Below, piece after piece: positions 14,746-21,665 of a stretch of 47,231 nt of DNA. The notes beneath the pieces were generated by a model. That model ran no database searches, was not told the origin of the DNA, and saw nothing but the letters and a program-made list of their open reading frames with translations. The DNA lies in the NCBI GenBank assembly GCA_018240245.1, contig JAFEGD010000021.1:1-47231 (forward strand), read 5' to 3'. Positions within the stretch are counted from its first letter, which is position 1, and every line of letters starts with the position of its first letter. Origin of the DNA: Spirochaetota bacterium (GTDB lineage Bacteria; Spirochaetota; Leptospiria; Turneriellales; Turneriellaceae). A program made the position numbers and the translations under genes.

Positions 14746-15957
14746 CTACAACTTCAAACTCGCGCCAAACGTCACCATGTGTTCTTGTGCGCTCGTGCCG
14801 CCGGTTTGTTGGTACACTGCGTCTTTGTTGAAAAAATTGCGGTATTCGAGGCGTAGCCGATACGCATCTTCGGGCATGTAGTCGAGGCTCGTGGTGAATC
14901 CCACCGTCTGAAAACCGTCGGTGGTGCCGGTTTGTATCATCACTTGGCCGGGGTCGACAAAATATTCGAAGCGCAACGCCGCCGCCCATTCGCGCGTGAA
15001 AAGCCAACGCGCGTAGAGAGCACCAGCATACCACTGCCGGTAGCCGTTGTCGTAGCGATTCTTTTGCGCTCCGATGTCGGTCGTGAGCGCGAGTTGCAAA
15101 AAACTCAGCGGTGAATATTGTAAAATGAGGTTGGAGTAAAAACGGTACGCGGGCGCGCCATCGTCGGGTGCGACATTTCCCGCGAACGTATTATGAATAA
15201 TTTTGAATTTCGCGGTGGCGTCGTAAGAGATTTGCGTTCCCAAACTTTTGTCGCGGTTCGGTGGCGTGATGACCTGCCAACCGTTCAAGATATGTAATTG
15301 AAAACTGAGCTTTTGCGTCGCTTCCCACGCAAGCCGCAGACCGCTCGAATAGTACGGCACGTTATCGAGATTCAAGGCGCGCGTGTAGTTATAGTTGTTT
15401 TGGGAGATCCAGCTTTCCATGCCGATATTGCCGAAAAAAATTCCGGCGTCGAGCCAGACTTTGCCGAAGAGTTTGTACCCGGCATACGCTTCTTGTATGT
15501 TGCGCGTAGAAAATTGATTCGAGTAATTAGTCCCCGCGCCTTGCAAGGGTTCGTTTTGGTAATTGGCATTGACCGAAGTGCCGAACTGCAAAGCCATACG
15601 CCCGCGCACGCGCTGCGTTTCGTATGTCGCATCGAGGTAGGCGAGATTGATATTGAATTCGCGGTCGCGCGCGGCCTGCGTAAGAAACTGGCGATCGTTC
15701 GATGCGGGGCGTATAATGCTCGCCGAATAATAGGTATCGACGAACATGCCGAACTTCAACGGCGATTTTTCTGTCGGGGTATTCGCTTTTTTGGTTTCGA
15801 CGGCCGCCGTCACCCCGACGGGTACCTGAGTATTTTCGCCAGCGATGGGCGGTGCGTCTTGTGCATATAAAAGGCGCGTCGAGACAAAAACGCCGAGAGC
15901 GATGCGTTTGAAGATACTGCTAAAAAAAGCATCAATGAAACACGAGGACATCCTCAT
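14746..15957 (-). CDS. Outer-membrane beta-barrel, BBP2/OmpL-like porin family
   Basis: A signal peptide ('FKRIALGVFVSTRLLYAQ') is followed by a Pro/Thr linker and then about 340 residues of alternating amphipathic strands with many Tyr and aromatic-ended strands ('FGMFVDTYYSAS', 'YRLRLEYRNFF', 'HMVTFGASLKL'). The last strand with its C-terminal hydrophobic pattern fits BAM recognition. 'EFNINLAYLDATYETQRVRGRM' (broken here after 'LAYLDATYE') is a hallmark of the putative porin-2 group. It probably forms a channel for small solutes. The start is uncertain: ATGs at 15951, 15957 and 16014 are in frame, and those at 15951 and 15957 place the signal peptide closest to the N-terminus. Confidence 0.75.
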   Translation of the reverse strand: MRMSSCFIDAFFSSIFKRIALGVFVSTRLLYAQDAPPIAGENTQVPVGVTAAVETKKANTPTEKSPLKFGMFVDTYYSASIIRPASNDRQFLTQAARDREFNINLAYLDATYETQRVRGRMALQFGTSVNANYQNEPLQGAGTNYSNQFSTRNIQEAYAGYKLFGKVWLDAGIFFGNIGMESWISQNNYNYTRALNLDNVPYYSSGLRLAWEATQKLSFQLHILNGWQVITPPNRDKSLGTQISYDATAKFKIIHNTFAGNVAPDDGAPAYRFYSNLILQYSPLSFLQLALTTDIGAQKNRYDNGYRQWYAGALYARWLFTREWAAALRFEYFVDPGQVMIQTGTTDGFQTVGFTTSLDYMPEDAYRLRLEYRNFFNKDAVYQQTGGTSAQEHMVTFGASLKL

Positions 15958-16048
15958 ACACGAAGCCGTCGCGTCGGGTATGCGCATGCGGTCGGCAAGC
16001 AAAATCGCTTTCACTTGACGCCCTGTCTAATTCACATTTTTCTTATGA

Positions 16049-17164
16049 GTGCATGATCTACTCACGACTCTCGAAGAAAAAATTCTACCCGTAGTTCGCG
16101 CCGCCGCAATCGCCGTCGACAAAAATGCGGAGTTTCCACAGCAATCGATCGATGCGCTCCGCGCCGCCGGTTTATTCGGTCTTATTTCGGCGAAAGATTG
16201 CGGCGGCGCGGGGTTGGGCTCCGATGTCGCAGCGCAGGTGATCGAGCGCATCGCAACCGAGTGCGGCTCGACCGCGATGGTGATGGCAATGCATTATTCG
16301 GCCGCCGCAGTGATTGAAAAATTCGGTAGCGCCGAGTTGCGTAAGAAAACCGCAACGACAGATTTGGCGACATTGGCATTTTCAGAAATGGGTTCGCGCT
16401 CGCATTTTTGGGCACCTCTGGGCACGGCCGTTGCGTCGGGCGCAGAAATAAAACTCGACGGGCACAAGAGTTGGGTCACGTCGGCGAACCACGCGGTTAA
16501 CTATGTCTGGTCGGCAAAGCCGATCAAAGCCGAAGGCGCGAGCAGCATCTTTCTTGTACCGCGCAGAAGCGCCGGTCTTCAATCGGGAGACGCATTCGAC
16601 GGTCTTGGCCTCAGGGGCAACGATTCGACGAGCGTCAGCGCAACGGCAGTTACTGTGCCCGCAACAAATCTGCTGCATAGCGACGGTGCGGGGCTCGCGG
16701 TCATGCTCGAAACCGTGCTGCCGCTATTCAATCTCTTGAATGCTGCCTGTTCGACCGGCATTATGCAGGGTGCGGTCGCTGCAACTATCACGCATGTAAC
16801 AAAAACGAAACACGAACATTTGGGTACGGCGCTTTTCGATCTGCCGACAATCCGTGCGTTTATCGCACAAATGCAAATCGAGACCGACAAGATTAAATTA
16901 CTCGTCGCTGACACCGCAACGGCGATGCTCGCGGAGCGGGCTGACACGATGCTGCGTGTGCTACAATGCAAGGCCGCAGCGGGCGCAGCGTCGGTACAAG
17001 TCACCGAACTCGCGATGCGGGTCTGCGGCGGCGCCGCGTTTCGCAAAGAAGCTGGTATTGAGCGTCGATTTCGCGATGCGCGAGCGGCGATCGTGATGGC
17101 GCCGACGACCGACCAGCTTTACGATTTTATCGGTAAGGCGCTTTGTGGCATGCCGGTATTCTGA
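16049..17164 (+). CDS. Acyl-CoA-dehydrogenase-fold flavoprotein lacking the catalytic Glu
   Basis: This 371-residue protein has all three acyl-CoA dehydrogenase parts: an N-terminal helical domain ('LRAAGLFGLISAKDCGGAGL'), a beta domain with 'LAFSEMGSRSHFWAP' (FAD contact) and a C-terminal helical domain ending 'MRVCGGAAFRKEAGIERRFRDA'. In dehydrogenases the base lies in 'YEGT'; here the equivalent reads 'VMAPTTDQL' (Ala around residue 351). By eye the alternative position used by isovaleryl-CoA dehydrogenase is Phe-227. It is therefore unlikely to be an ordinary dehydrogenase; flavin monooxygenases of this fold (DszC/SfnB, amine N-hydroxylases) are the better comparison. It starts with GTG and leads the tight cluster 16049-19191; the next start codon is one base after its stop. 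Confidence 0.82.
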   Translation: MHDLLTTLEEKILPVVRAAAIAVDKNAEFPQQSIDALRAAGLFGLISAKDCGGAGLGSDVAAQVIERIATECGSTAMVMAMHYSAAAVIEKFGSAELRKKTATTDLATLAFSEMGSRSHFWAPLGTAVASGAEIKLDGHKSWVTSANHAVNYVWSAKPIKAEGASSIFLVPRRSAGLQSGDAFDGLGLRGNDSTSVSATAVTVPATNLLHSDGAGLAVMLETVLPLFNLLNAACSTGIMQGAVAATITHVTKTKHEHLGTALFDLPTIRAFIAQMQIETDKIKLLVADTATAMLAERADTMLRVLQCKAAAGAASVQVTELAMRVCGGAAFRKEAGIERRFRDARAAIVMAPTTDQLYDFIGKALCGMPVF

Positions 17165-17165
17165 T

Positions 17166-18017
17166 ATGGCGCGTCCTTTTACGCTCGGCGCCGTTGCGTA
17201 CGACGCGAAAGTTGTCGATATCTGGGAGGGTTTTAAGACCTATTTTGACAGCCGTGGATTACCTTTTGACTTTATTTTATTTTCGAATTACGAGGGGCAA
17301 GTGGCCGCGCATTTTGCGGGCATCGTCGATGCGGCGTGGAACTCGCCGCTCGCATGGCTGCAATCGCTCGCGATCGCAAAGAATAAAAACCTCACAGCAA
17401 TCGCGGTCGCGATGCGCGACAGCGACTGCGACCTCAAATCGCTCGTTGTCGTGCGTAAAGACGCAGGCGTCGACAGCCTTGCCAACCTCAAGGGAAAACG
17501 TATCGCAGTCGGCGCGAAAGATTCGCCGCAGGCGACGCTGATACCGCTCGAACTCATGGCTGAGCATGGCCTCATTGCGGGTAAAGATTTTCAAGTCGAA
17601 TATTTCGACATTCTCGTCGGCAAACACGGCGACCATATCGGCGGCGAACGCGATGCCGCACGCGCGTTGGCGCAAGGCAAGGTCGACGCCGCCTGCATGA
17701 TCGACAGTAACTATTCTCTATTCTGCCGCGAAGGCACGCTCAACCCGGCGGCGGTGCGCATCGTCGCGCACACAGCCGCCTATGACCATTGCAATTTTAC
17801 TGTTCTGCGCGAGCGGCAGCATGCGGATACCGATAAATTTGTGAGCCTGCTTTTAGCGATGGACTATGAAGACCCCATGGTGCGCCCGCTGCTCGACCTC
17901 GAGGGACTCAAAAAATGGGTGCCGGGTCGCATCTCGAGCTATGCTGCACTTGCGGCGGCTATAAGCCGGTTCGGTACCATCGAAAATTTTGTCCGTGAAA
18001 CCAGCGCCAAAATCTGA
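17166..18017 (+). CDS. Cytosolic PhnD/SsuA-like periplasmic-binding-protein fold
   Basis: A 283-residue type-II binding-protein fold. It starts directly with the first strand ('ARPFTLGAVAYDAKVVDIWE'), with no signal peptide or lipobox, so it should stay in the cytosol. 'VDAAWNSPLAWLQ', 'SLVVVRKDAGVDSLANLKGK' and 'AVGAKDSPQATLIPLELMA' are PhnD/SsuA-type ligand-pocket motifs (the D-S-x-S/T region). No ABC permease or ATPase is nearby. Cytosolic members of this fold include enzymes (MqnA, MqnD, THI5), so catalysis or ligand delivery to the flanking oxidoreductases is possible. The ATG at 17166 was preferred to a GTG at 17145 because it follows the upstream stop by one base. It overlaps the next gene by 29 bases. 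Confidence 0.8.
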   Translation: MARPFTLGAVAYDAKVVDIWEGFKTYFDSRGLPFDFILFSNYEGQVAAHFAGIVDAAWNSPLAWLQSLAIAKNKNLTAIAVAMRDSDCDLKSLVVVRKDAGVDSLANLKGKRIAVGAKDSPQATLIPLELMAEHGLIAGKDFQVEYFDILVGKHGDHIGGERDAARALAQGKVDAACMIDSNYSLFCREGTLNPAAVRIVAHTAAYDHCNFTVLRERQHADTDKFVSLLLAMDYEDPMVRPLLDLEGLKKWVPGRISSYAALAAAISRFGTIENFVRETSAKI

Positions 18018-19191
18018 CGAGATATTACAGCTCGATGGCCTGCCGTTTTTAGAAGGCGGATTTATTCTTGTGGAACGCGCTTTGCGCTCGCTCGTGGGTA
18101 GCGATACTTTATGCGTGGCGTCTGGCGAAGTCGATTTTGGAATTCACCTCGCCGCTTGGTGCAGGCAACGCAGCTGCGGCTTTGAAGAAATAGGCGGCGG
18201 GTTATATCGCGTTCAGCGGCCGCAAAATTTTTCTGTGCGCGTCGCCACGGCTATTGCGGCAGGTGCAATCGACAATCCGGTTGCAGCGGCGAGCGAAAGC
18301 TGGGGTCTCGCGGCGCGCGGCGCACTGGTCGAACCGGGTATATCGGGTTTCTATTTTCCCCTAAACCGCCGCGACCATGTTTGGACTCGCCGCATGGCGG
18401 CGCTCTATCGCCGCGCGGCGGCAGCGCAGTGGAATCCCGACACAGCGATCGATTGGCACCAGAACGTAGACAATCCGCCTGAAATTGAAGATGCGATTGT
18501 GCAGATCATGACGTATCTTATCGAGAACGAAACCGCCGCCCTCGTCATACCGGCGCGCTTTGCCGCGCAGGTGCACCCGCATTATGCCGAGACGATGCAG
18601 CTCTTGGCGATTCAAACCGCCGACGAAGCGCGGCATATCGAGATTTTCACGCGCCGGGCGCGCCTCAAGCGTGCGCGGCTCGCGCTTTCGAGCGCCGGGG
18701 GGCAAGCGTCGTTGAAGACTTTGATCGACACCGGCGATTTCTCCGAAGCGATGCTTCTGCTTTCGGTTTTGGGTGAAGGCAGTTTTTTAAGCCTGTTGCA
18801 TTTTCTAATGAGTCATGCCCCCGATACGCTGACCCGGCAGGTCTGCGCGCTTGCCGCTAAAGACGAAGCACGGCATATTATTTTTGCGATGACGCATCTC
18901 ACGGCGGCCGTCGATAACGATGCGGCGCTACTCGCGCGCTTTGCTACGGCGATTCGCCGCCGCCATGCCGAACTTGCGAAAACGGCGGGTCTCAACGACG
19001 AAGTGTTTTATGCGCTCACGCTTTTAGCTGCGGGTACAACCGACCCCGCTGCGATCGGTCGCGGCTACCAAGCGGTGCAGCGGCTCGAGCGCTCGATGCA
19101 TCGCGCGCGTCTGCGGCGGCTCATGCAACTCGGTTTCGGTAAAAGCGACGCGCAGGCGCTATCCGAAATCCACACGCGCAATTTTATGTAA
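17989..19191 (+). CDS. Degenerate TusA-like domain fused to a ferritin-like di-iron domain
   Basis: A 400-residue two-domain protein. Residues 12-77 resemble the TusA/SirA fold ('LQLDGLPFLEGGFILVERAL', 'AAWCRQRSCGFEEIGGGLYRV'), but the sulfur-carrying CPxP motif is replaced by LPFLEG. Residues about 165-330 form a helical bundle with a full di-iron ligand set: Glu181 ('ENETAAL'), Glu213-x-x-His216 ('DEARHIEIF'), Glu263 ('LGEGSFL') and Glu293-x-x-His296 ('DEARHIIF'). This suggests an O2-using oxidase or oxygenase (AurF/R2-like superfamily). The listed start is a TTG; a GTG two codons later is equally possible. Its overlap with the PhnD-like gene implies coupled expression. The substrate is unknown. 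Confidence 0.78.
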   Translation: MSVKPAPKSDEILQLDGLPFLEGGFILVERALRSLVGSDTLCVASGEVDFGIHLAAWCRQRSCGFEEIGGGLYRVQRPQNFSVRVATAIAAGAIDNPVAAASESWGLAARGALVEPGISGFYFPLNRRDHVWTRRMAALYRRAAAAQWNPDTAIDWHQNVDNPPEIEDAIVQIMTYLIENETAALVIPARFAAQVHPHYAETMQLLAIQTADEARHIEIFTRRARLKRARLALSSAGGQASLKTLIDTGDFSEAMLLLSVLGEGSFLSLLHFLMSHAPDTLTRQVCALAAKDEARHIIFAMTHLTAAVDNDAALLARFATAIRRRHAELAKTAGLNDEVFYALTLLAAGTTDPAAIGRGYQAVQRLERSMHRARLRRLMQLGFGKSDAQALSEIHTRNFM

Positions 19192-19234
19192 TGTATTTCG
19201 ATTGACGCGCACACGGCGCAACATACTGACAGTT

Positions 19235-20380
19235 ATGTCAGAAAACTTGCAGAAGCCGGGCCTCTCATGGTCGACCATCGCCTTTCTCACCGGAACTCCA
19301 CCGTTGGCCGCACTCGGCATTTTTTATTGGTTCTATGCCGGCATGTTCAACTGGCCGACGCTGATTCTTTTTCTCTTGATGTGGACCGCCGTCGGCATTT
19401 CGACGACCGCCGGTTACCACCGCCTGTTCACGCACCGCGCGTACGAAGCCTCGTGGTTCGTGCGTTTATTTTTTCTCTGCTTCGGCGCCGCGTCTTGGGA
19501 AGCCTCGTGCTGGCGCTGGACAATGGACCACCACAAGCACCACCGCTATGTCGACACCGAGCGCGACCCGTACAATATCAAGCAGGGCTTTTGGCATGCG
19601 CACCTCGGCTGGCTTTTTAGAGAGCGCGAGTACGATCATGCGTCGGCATTAGGCGTCGAGTATGGCAAAGATGCGCTCGTGCGCTTTCAACATAAATTTT
19701 ATTATCCGATCGCGATCGGTTTTGCATTCGCTTTACCTGCGGGCATTGCCGCATTGTGGGGCGATGCTTTCGGCGGATTTATTCTGGCGGGGTTGGGTGT
19801 CGTTGTTATCAACCATCATTTCACTTTTTCCATAAATTCGTTTGCGCACTTTCTGGGACGACAACCGTACTCAGACAAGCACACTGCACGCGACAGTCAC
19901 TTTCTCGCGTTCTTTAATTATGGCGAGGGCTACCATAATTACCACCACGAGTTTCCGAACGACTACCGCAACGGTATTCGTTGGTACCATTGGGACCCGA
20001 CGAAGTGGCTGATTCGCGTTTTGCATAGTCTACGGCTCGTCAAAAATCTCAAGCAAGTTTCGGCAGAGCTGATTGTGAAGCGCAAGATCGCGATGCAACA
20101 GAAGCGCCTGCAGAGCGCGGTGGTTAAAAAATTGCCGTCGTTTGCCGAGATGGCAAAGCAGATGTCTGAGCTTGCCGCAGAACATACGCTCACCGCCGCA
20201 CGCCGGTGGAGCGAACTCAAAAAAGAATACGCAGCACTCAAACGGCAAAAAACCGCCGAGGTGCGGCAGAAATTGCACGAGCTTCGGGCGCGCGTCAAAG
20301 ACGCGCGACGCGAATTTGAATTGCTCTTCGAACGCTACCGCAATCTGAATCGCGGTTTTTTGAAAATGGCAGCGGCGTAA
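19235..20380 (+). CDS. Membrane fatty-acid (acyl-CoA) desaturase with coiled-coil tail
   Basis: This 381-residue integral membrane di-iron desaturase introduces double bonds into acyl chains. The histidine boxes are intact: 'HRLFTHRAY' (HxxxxH), 'DHHKHHRYVDTERDPY' (HxxHH), 'NHHFTFSINSFAH' and 'YHNYHHEFPNDYRNG' (HxxHH), as in the delta-9/SCD type. Hydrophobic helices lie around 15-60 and 165-205. The last 110 residues are an unusual charged, predicted coiled-coil extension ('SELKKEYAALKRQKTAEV'). I chose the ATG at 19235; a TTG at 19202 adds 11 residues. It follows the di-iron gene by 43 bases on the same strand and may belong to that operon. Confidence 0.9.
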   Translation: MSENLQKPGLSWSTIAFLTGTPPLAALGIFYWFYAGMFNWPTLILFLLMWTAVGISTTAGYHRLFTHRAYEASWFVRLFFLCFGAASWEASCWRWTMDHHKHHRYVDTERDPYNIKQGFWHAHLGWLFREREYDHASALGVEYGKDALVRFQHKFYYPIAIGFAFALPAGIAALWGDAFGGFILAGLGVVVINHHFTFSINSFAHFLGRQPYSDKHTARDSHFLAFFNYGEGYHNYHHEFPNDYRNGIRWYHWDPTKWLIRVLHSLRLVKNLKQVSAELIVKRKIAMQQKRLQSAVVKKLPSFAEMAKQMSELAAEHTLTAARRWSELKKEYAALKRQKTAEVRQKLHELRARVKDARREFELLFERYRNLNRGFLKMAAA

Positions 20381-20412
20381 TTGCGAGCGGCTGTGCATCT
20401 GAAAAGATAGCA

Positions 20413-20450
20413 CTGTTTTGATAAATTGTCTTGACTATTTATCAAAACAG
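20413..20450 (+). promoter_or_regulatory. Perfect 14-bp inverted repeat upstream of the DUF4143 ATPase gene
   Basis: Arms CTGTTTTGATAAAT and ATTTATCAAAACAG flank TGTCTTGACT. The centre ends with TTGACT, a possible -35 box, so a protein bound here would block the promoter. The ATG follows 13 bases later. There is no T-tract, so it is more likely an operator than a terminator. Confidence 0.6.
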
Positions 20451-20463
20451 CGGAAAATAGTCG

Positions 20464-21642
20464 ATGTCGAATTCTGAGCATCGCTACTTGCATGACGCGA
20501 TTTTACACGATGCCATCGCCGAAAAAAAAATCGCTTTCGTCGTAGGCCCGCGCCAGGTCGGCAAGACGACACTTGTTCAGAGTCTTCTGCCCGCACCGGA
20601 AAATTATTTTAGTTATGACAGTTCGGCATTTCAGCGCGTTTGGGCGAAAAACCCCGACGCCGCTATTGCTTCGCGCATGCCGGGGGTTTTTGCCCTCGAC
20701 GAGATTCACAAAGACCGCGCCTTCAAGCGCAAGATTAAGGGCATTTACGATAAAACCCCCGAAGCGTTTTTGGTCACGGGTTCGGCGCGGCTCGATTTTT
20801 ATCGCAAAGGGTCCGATAGTCTGCTCGGGCGTTATATTCCTTACCGACTCTATCCCTTCACGGTTGGCGAGCGCGCACAGGCGCCGCGCCCCGACGATCT
20901 TCTCGTCGAACGGCGACCCGTGCGGCGTTGGCACGACCTTGTCGCCTACGGTGCGTTTCCCGAACCCTTTAGCAAGGGGGCAAGCGCATGGTCGCGCCGC
21001 TGGAGCCGTCTGCGCCGCGATCGGCTCGTGCTCGAAGACAGCCGCGACCTGACTTCGATTCACGATCTCAACCGCTTTCGGTTGCTCATCAACTTATTGC
21101 CCGAGCGCGTCGCCTCGCAGCTTTCGATCAACGCGCTGCGCGAAGACGTCGGCGCCGCTTATGCGACCGTACGCAGCCACATGCAAATCGTCGAAGCGCT
21201 CTACTATGGCTTTACCGTGAAGCCATACGCGAAATCGATCAAGCGCGCGCTCACATCTGAACCCAAATTTTATCTTTTCGACACGCTCGCGCTCGACGAA
21301 AAAGACAAGGGTCGCATCAACGAGAATCTCGCAGCGCTGCACCTCGCGAAAGCCTGCGATTTTTTTACCGACACCGCTCAGGGCGAATTTGAGTTGCGTT
21401 ATGTGCGCGACAAAGAAAAGCGCGAAGCGGATTTTCTCGTGTTACGCGACAATAAGCCGTGGCTGATGATCGAATGCAAAAGTGGCGAGACCGAAGTCGA
21501 CGCGAATCTACTTTATTTTGCGCGCCAGCTTAAAATGAAACATGTTTTTCAGTTGGTTGATAAGCCTAACTACCGGCGCGAGTATCCGGCGCTCGGTGTG
21601 ACGGTTATGAGCTATGAACGCTTTTTCTCCGGCTGGGTATAA
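20464..21642 (+). CDS. AAA ATPase with DUF4143 domain
   Basis: A 392-residue protein of the large, poorly characterised AAA_14/DUF4143 family. Walker A is 'GPRQVGKTTLV' (about 30-40), Walker B 'GVFALDEIHK' (about 77-86) and the sensor region 'FLVTGSARLDF'. 'VASQLSINALREDVGAAYAT' starts a winged-helix part, and the C-terminal domain carries 'READFLV' and 'IECKSGE', a PD-(D/E)xK-like pattern. The biological role of the family is unclear; such genes are often transferred. A perfect 14-bp inverted repeat just upstream suggests self-regulation through the winged helix (inference). Confidence 0.9.
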   Translation: MSNSEHRYLHDAILHDAIAEKKIAFVVGPRQVGKTTLVQSLLPAPENYFSYDSSAFQRVWAKNPDAAIASRMPGVFALDEIHKDRAFKRKIKGIYDKTPEAFLVTGSARLDFYRKGSDSLLGRYIPYRLYPFTVGERAQAPRPDDLLVERRPVRRWHDLVAYGAFPEPFSKGASAWSRRWSRLRRDRLVLEDSRDLTSIHDLNRFRLLINLLPERVASQLSINALREDVGAAYATVRSHMQIVEALYYGFTVKPYAKSIKRALTSEPKFYLFDTLALDEKDKGRINENLAALHLAKACDFFTDTAQGEFELRYVRDKEKREADFLVLRDNKPWLMIECKSGETEVDANLLYFARQLKMKHVFQLVDKPNYRREYPALGVTVMSYERFFSGWV

Positions 21643-21665
21643 TCCATATTGAGTGCCGTGTGAAT

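Noticed and set aside
16015..16049. TTGACG before the ACAD-like gene as its promoter
   Set aside because: The nearest TATGAG is 23 bases away and overlaps the start codon; not convincing.
17166..18017. MqnA/MqnD menaquinone enzyme or THI5 thiamine enzyme
   Set aside because: The fold class is the same, but I see none of the specific motifs (no SPCPND-like start, no CCCFC-like motif); PhnD/SsuA-type motifs fit better.
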